Assembly (NCBI GenBank): GCA_036518955.1
Contig: DATDMG010000228.1
Coordinates: 1 to 17,866, forward strand
Source: DATDMG01 sp036518955
Lineage (GTDB): Bacteria; Actinomycetota; Actinomycetes; Actinomycetales; Kineosporiaceae
Direction of reading: 5' to 3'
Length of the DNA: 17,866 nucleotides
A program made the translations under genes and the position numbers. Within the stretch, counting starts at the first letter, position 1. The number at the start of each line of letters is the position of its first letter. Of this stretch, positions 1 to 6,018 are shown piece by piece. Under the pieces are notes generated by a model, which saw nothing but the letters and a program-made list of their open reading frames with translations, was not told the DNA's origin and did no database searches.

Positions 1-1
1 G

Positions 2-790
2 CGGCATCCGGGCGACGACGGCGACCGGCGTCCGGACGGTGACCAGTCCGGTCAGGTGGTGCGCGACCGGCTCCGGGTAGCCGGCCGCCCGGAACAGCCC
101 GTGGACCCGACCCGCCGGCACGGACGCGAAGAACGACACCAGGTCGAGGCAGATCAGAACCTCCGCTCCCGCGTGCGGGCCCACCGCCGTCCGGACGCCG
201 CGCCCCGCGACGAAGCCGTGCGCGGCGGGGTGCGGCGGCACGCCGTCGAGGATCTCGCGCAGCAGGGTGCGCTGGTGGTCGGCGAGCCGCCCGACCGGGG
301 CCTCGACGAGCCGGGGTGCCGCGCCGGGCCGCGGCTGCCAGCGGTAGCGGTAGGGGTGCCGGCGGCCCGCCGGGGTGCGGCGCTGGCGGTGCGACGGGTC
401 GGCGAGCCACGCCAGGTGCTCCGGGTCGGTGCTGAGCAGGTCGCACAGGTCACCGAGGTCGTCCAGCCGGGGGACCGGCCAGGGTCGCCGGACCATCTGG
501 GTGGGCGCGATCGCGACGTGGACGGCCCGCAACGGCGCGCCCTGCCGCCGGGCCTCGGCCGCGGCCCGCTCGAACGCCGGCAGCGCCGCGATCGTCGCCG
601 CGAGCTCGCGGGGCCGGTCCAGCGGGGGGCGGTGGTAGCTCGCCAGGACGGCGCGGACCACGGGCCGGAGCCAGGCCGGCCGGCGCCCGAGCGCCTCCCG
701 GCCGCCGTCCCGCAGGCCGTCGACGGTCCAGTGACCGGCGAGGAACGCTGCCGCCAGTGCCTGCGCGACGGCGCGGTCGGAGCGGGTCAC
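2..790 (-). CDS. Reverse transcriptase (RNA-directed DNA polymerase), N-terminal part, cut by left window edge
   Basis: This open frame reads 263 residues from a GTG at 788-790 to the left edge with no stop. It is expected to copy RNA into DNA. Residues 1-105 look like the helical N-terminal region of actinobacterial RT-family proteins (short runs such as FLAGHWT near residue 17 and RPAWLRP near 37). Residues 148-263 match the start of the RT fingers/palm: YRYRWQPR, PRLVEAP, a helix ending PPHPAAHGF (185-193), then CLDLVSFFASVP with D216 as the motif A catalytic aspartate, and RVHGLFRAAGYPEPVAHHL after it. The YxDD motif and thumb lie outside the window, so the class (retron, group II-like or unknown group) cannot be settled. 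It is the last of four same-strand genes, 308 bp downstream of ppgK. No good Shine-Dalgarno is seen, but no other in-frame start was found upstream to about 960. The family call is firm; recognition is from memory of motifs. Confidence 0.8.
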   Translation of the reverse strand, partial: MTRSDRAVAQALAAAFLAGHWTVDGLRDGGREALGRRPAWLRPVVRAVLASYHRPPLDRPRELAATIAALPAFERAAAEARRQGAPLRAVHVAIAPTQMVRRPWPVPRLDDLGDLCDLLSTDPEHLAWLADPSHRQRRTPAGRRHPYRYRWQPRPGAAPRLVEAPVGRLADHQRTLLREILDGVPPHPAAHGFVAGRGVRTAVGPHAGAEVLICLDLVSFFASVPAGRVHGLFRAAGYPEPVAHHLTGLVTVRTPVAVVARMP

Positions 791-1098
791 CGCCCGGACG
801 CCGGTCGGGCCGGGCCGGAGCGGGCCGGGCCGGAGCGGGGCGGGCCGGCGGGGTGCTGCGGTGGCGCGGGGCGACCTGTCCCGCCGTACCGGCGCCCTGC
901 TGCGCGAAGCGCAGGGACGCGCCGGTGGCGCTCTGGTGAGGTGTTCCTGCCTGGCCCGGGGTAGCCCCGGACGGTCCGGTCCGCCGAGACGGTCCGGCGT
1001 TCTCGCCCGTCGCGCCACCGCACGAGATCAGACTCTAAGGGACGACGCGCCACTTGGGATCGGGCAGCACCGCGGGCGGCGACCCACGCCGGTAGCGT
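791..1098. other. Intergenic region between ppgK and the reverse transcriptase
   Basis: This 308-bp gap has no convincing gene. It contains the 15-bp tandem repeat (806-850), a hairpin with a perfect 6-bp stem and GAA loop (CTGCGC/GCGCAG, 900-914), a 6-bp inverted repeat with a one-base centre (CCGGAC G GTCCGG, 967-979), and two copies of gacggtccgg (970-979 and 988-997). Frames open across it on both strands but have the biased composition of chance frames. Since retron ncRNAs are usually encoded just upstream of their RT, the structured stretch is a candidate for an RT-associated RNA. That is only an inference. Confidence 0.4.
806..850. repeat. 15-bp tandem repeat upstream of the reverse transcriptase
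   Basis: Two perfect copies of a 15-bp unit (cgggccgggccggag) occupy 806-820 and 821-835, followed by a degenerate third copy at 836-850. The repeat sits 15 bp upstream of the reverse transcriptase start, inside its likely leader. It is nearly pure G/C on one strand, so it may simply be slippage-prone low-complexity DNA. Confidence 0.7.
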
Positions 1099-1872
1099 TC
1101 AGCCGGACTCGGCCGCGAGCAGGGCGGCACCGATGATCCCGGCGTCGTTGAGGAGGGCGGCCGGCACGATCGGCGCGCGCAGCGAGAGCAGGGGCAGGAA
1201 CTTCGCGCTCTTCTTGCTGACCCCGCCGCCGACGATGATCAGGTCTGGCCAGATCAGGTCCTCGATCGCGCTGAAGTACCTCTGCAGCCGTTTGGCCCAG
1301 GCCTCCCAGTTCAGGTTCTCGGCGTCGCGGACGGCATCGGAGGCGCGGGTCTCGGCGTCCTTGCCGCCGATCTCGAGATGCCCGAGTTCGGTGTTCGGCA
1401 CCAGCGTGCCGTCGACGATCAGTGCCGATCCGATCCCGGTCCCGAGCGTGGCCATGAAGACGACGCCGCGCACGTCCTTCGCGGCGCCGTACCGGGCCTC
1501 GGCGTACCCGGCGGCATCCGCGTCGTTCACCACGTGCACCGGCCTGCCCAGCCGGGCGGTGAGCAGGGCGTCGACGTCGGTGCCGATCCAGCCCTTGTCG
1601 ACGTTGGCGGCCGTCCGCGCGACGCCGTGCTGGATCACCGCCGGGAAGGTCACCCCGATCGCTGGGGTGCCGCTGGCCGGGCCGAACGAGTCGACCACCT
1701 CGGCGACCACCTCGGCGACCGCCGCCGGGGTCGACGGCGTCGGGGTGGGCAGGCGCAACCGCTCCGCCCCGAAGGTGCCGGCCGATAGGTCGACGGGGGC
1801 GCCCTTGATGCCGGAGCCGCCGATGTCGACGCCGAAACCGGTACCGGTGCGCACCTGATGCGCGCTCGTCAT
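1099..1872 (-). CDS. ppgK: Polyphosphate glucokinase
   Basis: The product phosphorylates glucose to glucose-6-phosphate using inorganic polyphosphate (and usually ATP) in the cytoplasm. It is 257 residues, normal for the family. Visible motifs are the phosphate-1 loop DIGGSGIKG (16-24), the TPSTPAAVAEVVAEVV segment (45-60) typical of polyphosphate-type members, the catalytic aspartate in VVNDADAAG (D117), the phosphate-2 loop LGTGIG (143-148), the ROK-like ELGHLEIGG (162-170) and VGGG (214-217). The start is chosen because ATG at 1870-1872 is preceded on the minus strand by a strong Shine-Dalgarno (GGAGGAGG, 1878-1885, spacing 5). The potassium-channel gene ends 29 bp upstream on the same strand, so the two are probably co-transcribed. 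Nothing is missing or broken. Confidence 0.95.
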   Translation of the reverse strand: MTSAHQVRTGTGFGVDIGGSGIKGAPVDLSAGTFGAERLRLPTPTPSTPAAVAEVVAEVVDSFGPASGTPAIGVTFPAVIQHGVARTAANVDKGWIGTDVDALLTARLGRPVHVVNDADAAGYAEARYGAAKDVRGVVFMATLGTGIGSALIVDGTLVPNTELGHLEIGGKDAETRASDAVRDAENLNWEAWAKRLQRYFSAIEDLIWPDLIIVGGGVSKKSAKFLPLLSLRAPIVPAALLNDAGIIGAALLAAESG

Positions 1873-1901
1873 GGTCGCCTCCTCCGGGCCGTGGGCCCAC
1901 C

Positions 1902-2717
1902 CTACGAGGCGACGAGGACGATCTCGAAGCCGGACGAAGTCCTGAGCACCAAAGTGTCGGCGATCGTGCCCACGAACGGCCCGGCGGCATCCCCCGCCGG
2001 CGGCCCGGGCCCCGGCCGGGCATTCCGTTCGCGCCCGGGGACCGCGTGGAACCCGTGCCGGGTCGCCTCGCCGGCGATCCGGGTGAGCCGCTCCGGGGTC
2101 CGGGCGCTGAAGGTGAGTCGGCCCTGGACGCCGAAATGCGGGTCCCAGGGGCGGATCGCGATCCGGATGCCCAGCCCGCCGTCCCACCAGGTCACCCCGT
2201 GGTCTCCTGCCTCCGGGTGCCACCCCAGCCGGGCCAGCAGCCAGGTCAGGGACGAGGCGGTGTTCTGATCGGTGACCCCGACCACCAGTTCGCGCAGGCC
2301 GGGGCGCCGCCCAAGGGCCCCGCCGGCCCGGCCGGTGACCTGCTCCATCTCCGCCTCGACGTGCTCGACCTGGGTCTCCACCTGGCTCATCGCGGCCTCC
2401 AACCGCTGGGTGAGGCGGCTGGCGAAGGCGAAGGCGATGACGGCGGCGACGGCCCCGATGATGCCCACGCCGCTGAACATGATCACAACTGCGATCAGTC
2501 GGCCGGCCAGCGTCACCGGGTAGTGTTCGCCGTAGCCGACCGTGGTCAGGGTGGTCACCGACCACCACAGGCTGTCGCCCCAGTGCCGCAGGTTCGAGGC
2601 CGACGTCCGCCGCTCGACCAGCCACACCAGCGTGCCGCCGCCGACCACCACGACGACCGTGGCCACCGTCACCAGAGCGCTCCACCGCAGCAGTTGCGCC
2701 CACGGCGATCGCGTCAC
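1902..2717 (-). CDS. Two-TM potassium channel with a C-terminal VOC-like cytoplasmic domain
   Basis: This 271-residue membrane protein has the layout of a simple K+ channel: TM1 about residues 12-34, a pore helix and the selectivity filter TTVGYG at 58-63, TM2 about 72-99, then a short coiled-coil-like helix (100-128) that may aid tetramerisation. The pore calls K+ selectivity directly. The C-terminal part (141-271) is not an RCK/TrkA-N domain, since no GxGxxG nucleotide motif is seen. Its pattern (RELVVGVTD, SSLTWLLARLGW, VTWWDGGLGIRIAIRP, then a second half ending LVLRTSSGFEIVLVAS) looks like a vicinal-oxygen-chelate/glyoxalase-type fold; this is inference from pattern only. The start is a GTG at 2715-2717 and no clear Shine-Dalgarno was seen. 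It lies between map (74 bp upstream) and ppgK (29 bp downstream) on the same strand. Confidence 0.88.
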   Translation of the reverse strand: MTRSPWAQLLRWSALVTVATVVVVVGGGTLVWLVERRTSASNLRHWGDSLWWSVTTLTTVGYGEHYPVTLAGRLIAVVIMFSGVGIIGAVAAVIAFAFASRLTQRLEAAMSQVETQVEHVEAEMEQVTGRAGGALGRRPGLRELVVGVTDQNTASSLTWLLARLGWHPEAGDHGVTWWDGGLGIRIAIRPWDPHFGVQGRLTFSARTPERLTRIAGEATRHGFHAVPGRERNARPGPGPPAGDAAGPFVGTIADTLVLRTSSGFEIVLVAS

Positions 2718-2791
2718 AGCCGCATTCTGGCGAGCCGGCCCGCCGGGCGTAAGAGCACTCCGTCACCGGCGCGTCGTCCCGGCCGGCAGGG

Positions 2792-3718
2792 TCAGGGCAG
2801 GGTGAGGATCTCGGCCCCGGCGTCGGTGACCAGGACGGTGTGCTCGAACTGGGCCGAGCGGAGCCGGTCCTTGGTGACGACCGTCCAGCCGTCGTCCCAC
2901 AGATCCCACTCGTAGCTGCCGAGCGTGAGCATGGGCTCGACCGTGAACGTCATCCCGGGCTCGATCACGGTGGCGTGGTCGGGGGCGGCGTCGAAGTGGG
3001 GGACGACCAGCCCGGAGTGGAACGCCGTCCCGATGCCGTGGCCGGTGAAGTCCCGGACGACGCCGTAGCCGAAGCGCTTCGCGTAGGCCTCGATCACCCG
3101 GCCGATCACGTTGAGCTGCCGGCCGGGGGCGATCGCCTTGATCCCACGGAGCATCGCCTGTTCCGTCCGCTCGACCAGGAGGCGCGACTCCTCGTCCACC
3201 GCCCCGACCAGGTAGGTGGCGTCCGTGTCACCGTGCACACCCAGCCCGTCGACCACCAGGTACGCGGTGATGTCGATGTTGACGATGTCGCCGTCCTGCA
3301 GCACCGTCGAGTCCGGGATGCCGTGGCAGATGACCTCGTTGATGCTCGTGCAGAGCGACTTCGGGAAGGCCGGCCCGCGCCCGTTGCCGGGGTAGCCCAG
3401 CGTCGACGGGTAGGCGCCGTGGTCGAGCAGGTACTCGTGCCCGACCTGGTCCAGCTCGTCGGTGGTGACACCGGGGACGACGTGCTTGGCGACCTCCGCC
3501 ATGGCACGGGCCGCGAGCCGGCCGGCCTCGCGCATCGCCGCGATCGTGGCCTCGTCCTTGACCTCGGGCCCGGTGTACGCGGCGGCCCGGCGCCTGTCCA
3601 CGTACTCCGGCCGGGGGATGCCGGCCGGCACCGGCCGGCGTGGGCTGATCAGGCCGGACCGCAGCCGGCCCGGTACCCGGCCGGGGGATCGCGAGGGAGC
3701 GCCGGTCGTGGTGGACAT
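2792..3718 (-). CDS. map: Methionine aminopeptidase, type I with N-terminal extension
   Basis: This cytoplasmic metalloprotease removes the initiator methionine from new proteins. It is 308 residues, with a ~45-residue Arg/Pro-rich N-terminal extension (several PxxP-like runs) like that of the longer actinobacterial MetAP1 proteins. The five metal ligands are visible: D149 (NIDIT), D164 (HGDTDAT), H227 (GHGIG), E261 (VEPM) and E292 (FEHTV), plus the substrate-binding H132 (CHGIP). Compared with the E. coli enzyme (D97, D108, H171, E204, E235), the D149-D164 spacing is 15 instead of 11, so four residues are inserted in the loop between the first two ligands. The other spacings agree to within one residue. 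The ATG at 3716-3718 has TAGACT six bases upstream and no good Shine-Dalgarno, suggesting leaderless translation. It diverges from the SPOR-like gene. Confidence 0.95.
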   Translation of the reverse strand: MSTTTGAPSRSPGRVPGRLRSGLISPRRPVPAGIPRPEYVDRRRAAAYTGPEVKDEATIAAMREAGRLAARAMAEVAKHVVPGVTTDELDQVGHEYLLDHGAYPSTLGYPGNGRGPAFPKSLCTSINEVICHGIPDSTVLQDGDIVNIDITAYLVVDGLGVHGDTDATYLVGAVDEESRLLVERTEQAMLRGIKAIAPGRQLNVIGRVIEAYAKRFGYGVVRDFTGHGIGTAFHSGLVVPHFDAAPDHATVIEPGMTFTVEPMLTLGSYEWDLWDDGWTVVTKDRLRSAQFEHTVLVTDAGAEILTLP

Positions 3719-3724
3719 GTCCCG

Positions 3725-3730
3725 AGTCTA
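3725..3730 (-). promoter_or_regulatory. Putative -10 box for leaderless map mRNA
   Basis: On the minus strand TAGACT fits the actinobacterial -10 pattern TANNNT and ends six bases before the map ATG, so transcription would begin at or next to the start codon. No convincing -35 box was found. Confidence 0.45.
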
Positions 3731-3819
3731 GGCGTCCGGGCACCCCCGTCGTCGCCAGGACCGGAGGCGGTTCGCGGGGGAGGCTGCGGTGCTTGCTGGC
3801 CACGCCCCGGATCCAGACC

Positions 3820-3825
3820 TAGCCT
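3820..3825 (+). promoter_or_regulatory. Putative -10 box for the SPOR-like gene (leaderless)
   Basis: TAGCCT lies six bases before the ATG at 3832 and fits TANNNT. No Shine-Dalgarno is present in the short interval, which favours a leaderless transcript. It mirrors the arrangement for map on the other strand. Confidence 0.45.
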
Positions 3826-3831
3826 TCCGGC

Positions 3832-4029
3832 ATGGGCGAGCAGCCGCAGTTCTGGTTCAACATCCGGACCCAGCAGGTGCAGACGAACTACGACAAGGGG
3901 CAGGGCAAGGACCTGATGGGCCCCTACCCCACGGCCGAGGCGGCACGGAATGCGCTGCGCTCGGCCGCCGAGCGCACCGAGGACTGGGACGAGGAGGACC
4001 GCCGCTGGCGCGAGGGCGACGAGGGCTGA
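3832..4029 (+). CDS. Short conserved actinobacterial protein, SPOR-domain-like
   Basis: This 65-residue acidic protein begins with FWFNIRTQQVQ and continues GPYPTAEAARNALRSA, the beta-strand plus helix pattern of SPOR-type repeats. It ends in a charged tail, DWDEEDRRWREGDEG. Small proteins of this type (aromatic N-terminal strand, GP(Y/F)-T-EEA helix, WDEED tail) are familiar next to housekeeping genes in actinobacteria. Its function is unknown. No signal peptide or membrane segment is seen, so it is probably cytoplasmic. It diverges from map and is probably leaderless (TAGCCT six bases before the ATG). A hairpin overlaps its stop codon. The gene call is secure from composition and pattern; the fold assignment is tentative. 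Confidence 0.82.
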   Translation: MGEQPQFWFNIRTQQVQTNYDKGQGKDLMGPYPTAEAARNALRSAAERTEDWDEEDRRWREGDEG

Positions 4030-4039
4030 ACGGCCCTCG
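4020..4039 (+). terminator. Hairpin spanning the stop codon of the SPOR-like gene
   Basis: CGAGGGC (4020-4026) pairs with GCCCTCG (4033-4039) around a six-base loop that contains the TGA stop. A second weaker stem CCCCG/CGGGG follows at 4046-4058. There is no T-tract. This is plausible as a terminator between the convergent genes ending at 4029 and 4081. Confidence 0.4.
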
Positions 4040-4080
4040 GCACTGCCCCGGGCCGGGGTCGACGGCGGCCCGCGGCGGCG

Positions 4081-5082
4081 TCAGCGGTGCAGTTTCGGCA
4101 GCACGTCGCTCCCGAACACCTCGATCCAGCGTTCCTGGTTGCGGCCCACGTTGTGCAGGTAGACGCGGTCGAAGCCGAGGTCGACGAACTTCTGGATGTG
4201 GGCGCGGTGGACGTCGGGGTCCGACGAGATCACCAGCCGCCCCTCGAAGTCCTCGGGGCGGACCAGTTTGGCCATCTGCTCGAAGTCGAACGGGGACCGG
4301 ATGTCGGCCTTCGGGAACTTCATCCCGCCGTTGGGCCATTCCGTGATCGCGTTGGTCAGGGCCTGCTCGTCGGTCTCGTCCCAGGACAGGTGCAGCTGCA
4401 ACACCTTGGGCATCGTGTCCGGATCCTTGCCGGCCTCCCGGGCGCCCTCGGCGAACCTGTCGAACAGGCCGCTGATCTTCTCCAGCGGAGCCCCGACCGT
4501 GATGATGCCGTCGGCGAACGTGCCGGTCTTCTTCGCATTGATCGGCCCGGCGGTGGCGACGAGCACCGCAGGAGGGGCGTCCGGCATGGTCCACAGCCGG
4601 GTCGATTCCATCGTGAAGAAACGCCCTTGGTGCCGCACGTCCCGGCCGGCGGCCGACGCGTCGAACAGCTTCTTGATGAGCTCGATCGCCTCGAACATCC
4701 GCAGCGACCGCTCGCCGGCCTCCGGCCAGTAGCCGGCGACGACGTGCTCGTTCAGCGCCTCGCCGGACCCGATCCCGAGCCAGGACCGGCCGGGGTACAT
4801 CGCCTCCAGGGTGGCCGCGGCCTGCGCCACGATCGCGGGGTGGAACCGGAAGGAGGGGCAGGTGACCCCGGGGCCGAGGTCACCCTGCGTGCGTTCGCCG
4901 ATCGCCGTCAGCACGTTCCACACGAACGCGGCGTGGCCCTGCCGGGGCACCCAGGGCTGGAAGTGGTCGGCCGCCATGCAGCCGGAGAACCCGTGCTGCT
5001 CGGCGAGGGCGGTCAGCCCGACGACCTCCTGCGGCCCGAACTGTTCCAGCATCGCGGCGTACCCGACCGTCAGCTCGCTCAT
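4081..5082 (-). CDS. LLM-class F420-dependent oxidoreductase (F420-dependent glucose-6-phosphate dehydrogenase-like)
   Basis: This 333-residue TIM-barrel protein of the bacterial luciferase-like family resembles coenzyme F420-dependent glucose-6-phosphate dehydrogenase (FGD) along its whole length. The F420/active-site signature DHFQPW is present with H40 and W44, as are GIGSGEALNE (104-112, with the general-acid glutamate at E108), the TAGP loop (177-180), the R282 segment LVISSDPD and the terminal SDVLPKL. The FGD lysines that bind the sugar phosphate (K198 and K259 in M. tuberculosis FGD1) are not clearly conserved here, so I infer an FGD-like enzyme with a different or unknown substrate. 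The start ATG at 5080-5082 has TAGCGT seven bases upstream and no Shine-Dalgarno, suggesting leaderless translation. It diverges from the BtuF-like gene at 5161. Confidence 0.88.
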   Translation of the reverse strand: MSELTVGYAAMLEQFGPQEVVGLTALAEQHGFSGCMAADHFQPWVPRQGHAAFVWNVLTAIGERTQGDLGPGVTCPSFRFHPAIVAQAAATLEAMYPGRSWLGIGSGEALNEHVVAGYWPEAGERSLRMFEAIELIKKLFDASAAGRDVRHQGRFFTMESTRLWTMPDAPPAVLVATAGPINAKKTGTFADGIITVGAPLEKISGLFDRFAEGAREAGKDPDTMPKVLQLHLSWDETDEQALTNAITEWPNGGMKFPKADIRSPFDFEQMAKLVRPEDFEGRLVISSDPDVHRAHIQKFVDLGFDRVYLHNVGRNQERWIEVFGSDVLPKLHR

Positions 5083-5089
5083 GGCCCGC

Positions 5090-5095
5090 ACGCTA
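5090..5095 (-). promoter_or_regulatory. Putative -10 box for the F420-dependent oxidoreductase
   Basis: Minus-strand TAGCGT fits TANNNT and ends seven bases before the ATG at 5082. With no Shine-Dalgarno between, it suggests a leaderless mRNA. Confidence 0.4.
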
Positions 5096-5113
5096 CGCGC
5101 GCAGCGAACCGCC

Positions 5114-5135
5114 GTCGACAGGGGGTCGACAGGGG
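5114..5135. repeat. Tandem 11-bp direct repeat in a divergent promoter region
   Basis: gtcgacagggg occurs twice in immediate tandem (5114-5124 and 5125-5135) in the 78-bp region between the divergent oxidoreductase and BtuF-like genes. The period is close to one helical turn, so the copies would face the same side of the DNA. This could be an operator, but no known regulator motif is recognised. Confidence 0.6.
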
Positions 5136-5160
5136 GAGCGGGGTCTGATCGGCTGGGGGC

Positions 5161-6009
5161 ATGTCGGTGGGCAGCACAGGATCCGATGGCCGGCCCGGTC
5201 CCGGCACGGGGGATCGCCGAGCTGCGGGCACGACCGGGCGGCAGGTCACCGACGACGAGGGGCGCGCGATCCGGCTCCCCGAGCGGGTGCGGCGGGTGGT
5301 GTCCCTGGTGCCCTCGCTCACCGAAACGGTGGCCGCCACCGCGCCGGACCTGCTGGTCGGAGCCACCGACTGGTGCACCCACCCGGCCGACCTGGACGTC
5401 GTCCGGGTGCGCGGCACCAAGAACCCCGACCTGGACCGCATCGTCGGGCTCAGCCCCGAGCTGGTGCTCGCCAACGAGGAGGAGAACCGGCCGGCGGACC
5501 TGGCCGCCCTGCGCTCGGCCGGGGTCGCGGTGTACGTGACCTGTATCCGGAGCCTGGACGCGGCCTTCGGCTCCCTGGAGCGCCTGCTCGCCGGCTGCGG
5601 CCTGCCGCCCCCCGGCTGGCTGGCCGAGGCCCGGACGGCGTGGGCCGGCGTCCGGCCGCTGGCGCCGAGGCAGCGCGCCGTGGTGCCGATCTGGCGCCGT
5701 CCCTGGATGGCGGTCGGCCGGGACACGTTCACCGGTTCGCTCCTCGACCGGCTCGGGGTCGACAACGTGTTGGCCGGGGCTCCGGAGCGTTACCCACGGA
5801 TCGACCTCGACGCGCTGCCGGACCACGACCTGGTGATCCTGCCCGACGAGCCGTACCCGTTCGCCCCGGACGACGGCCCGGAGGAGTTTCCGCGGGTGCC
5901 CGCGGCCCTGGTCCCCGGGCGCCTGCTGACCTGGTACGGGCCGTCGCTGACGGAGGCGGCGGCACGGCTGCCCGCGCTCCTGGACGCCGCCGGAGCACGC
6001 CGCCGGTGA
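5161..6009 (+). CDS. BtuF/TroA-like helical backbone metal receptor protein without signal peptide
   Basis: This 282-residue protein has the class III periplasmic-binding (BtuF-like) fold pattern: RVVSLVPSLTET (45-56), TDWCTHP (69-75), GTKNPDLDRIVGLSPELVLANEEEN (85-109), a helical linker around 140-165, and a second lobe containing RRPWMAVGRDTFTGSLLDRLGVDNVL. Members bind cobalamin, haem or metal chelates for ABC importers. No signal peptide or lipobox cysteine is seen: the N-terminus is a Gly/Arg-rich disordered stretch, so it probably stays in the cytoplasm, and no transporter genes adjoin it. Its ligand is unknown. Start: ATG at 5161 after a G-rich stretch. It converges with panB, with a 9-bp gap between stop codons. 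Confidence 0.85.
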   Translation: MSVGSTGSDGRPGPGTGDRRAAGTTGRQVTDDEGRAIRLPERVRRVVSLVPSLTETVAATAPDLLVGATDWCTHPADLDVVRVRGTKNPDLDRIVGLSPELVLANEEENRPADLAALRSAGVAVYVTCIRSLDAAFGSLERLLAGCGLPPPGWLAEARTAWAGVRPLAPRQRAVVPIWRRPWMAVGRDTFTGSLLDRLGVDNVLAGAPERYPRIDLDALPDHDLVILPDEPYPFAPDDGPEEFPRVPAALVPGRLLTWYGPSLTEAAARLPALLDAAGARRR

Positions 6010-6018
6010 GGCGGCGGC

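Noticed and set aside
56..964. 302-residue plus-strand open frame
   Set aside because: It is antisense to the reverse transcriptase, has Arg/Gly/Pro-rich chance composition and no recognisable motif; the minus strand carries clear RT motifs.
787..1053. 88-residue minus-strand open frame between ppgK and the reverse transcriptase
   Set aside because: Its low-complexity Pro/Arg/Gly tail is the translated tandem repeat, and there is no start signal or domain.
4081..5082. Calling the oxidoreductase a true F420-dependent glucose-6-phosphate dehydrogenase (fgd)
   Set aside because: The F420-side signature is present, but the two phosphate-binding lysines of FGD1 are not clearly conserved.
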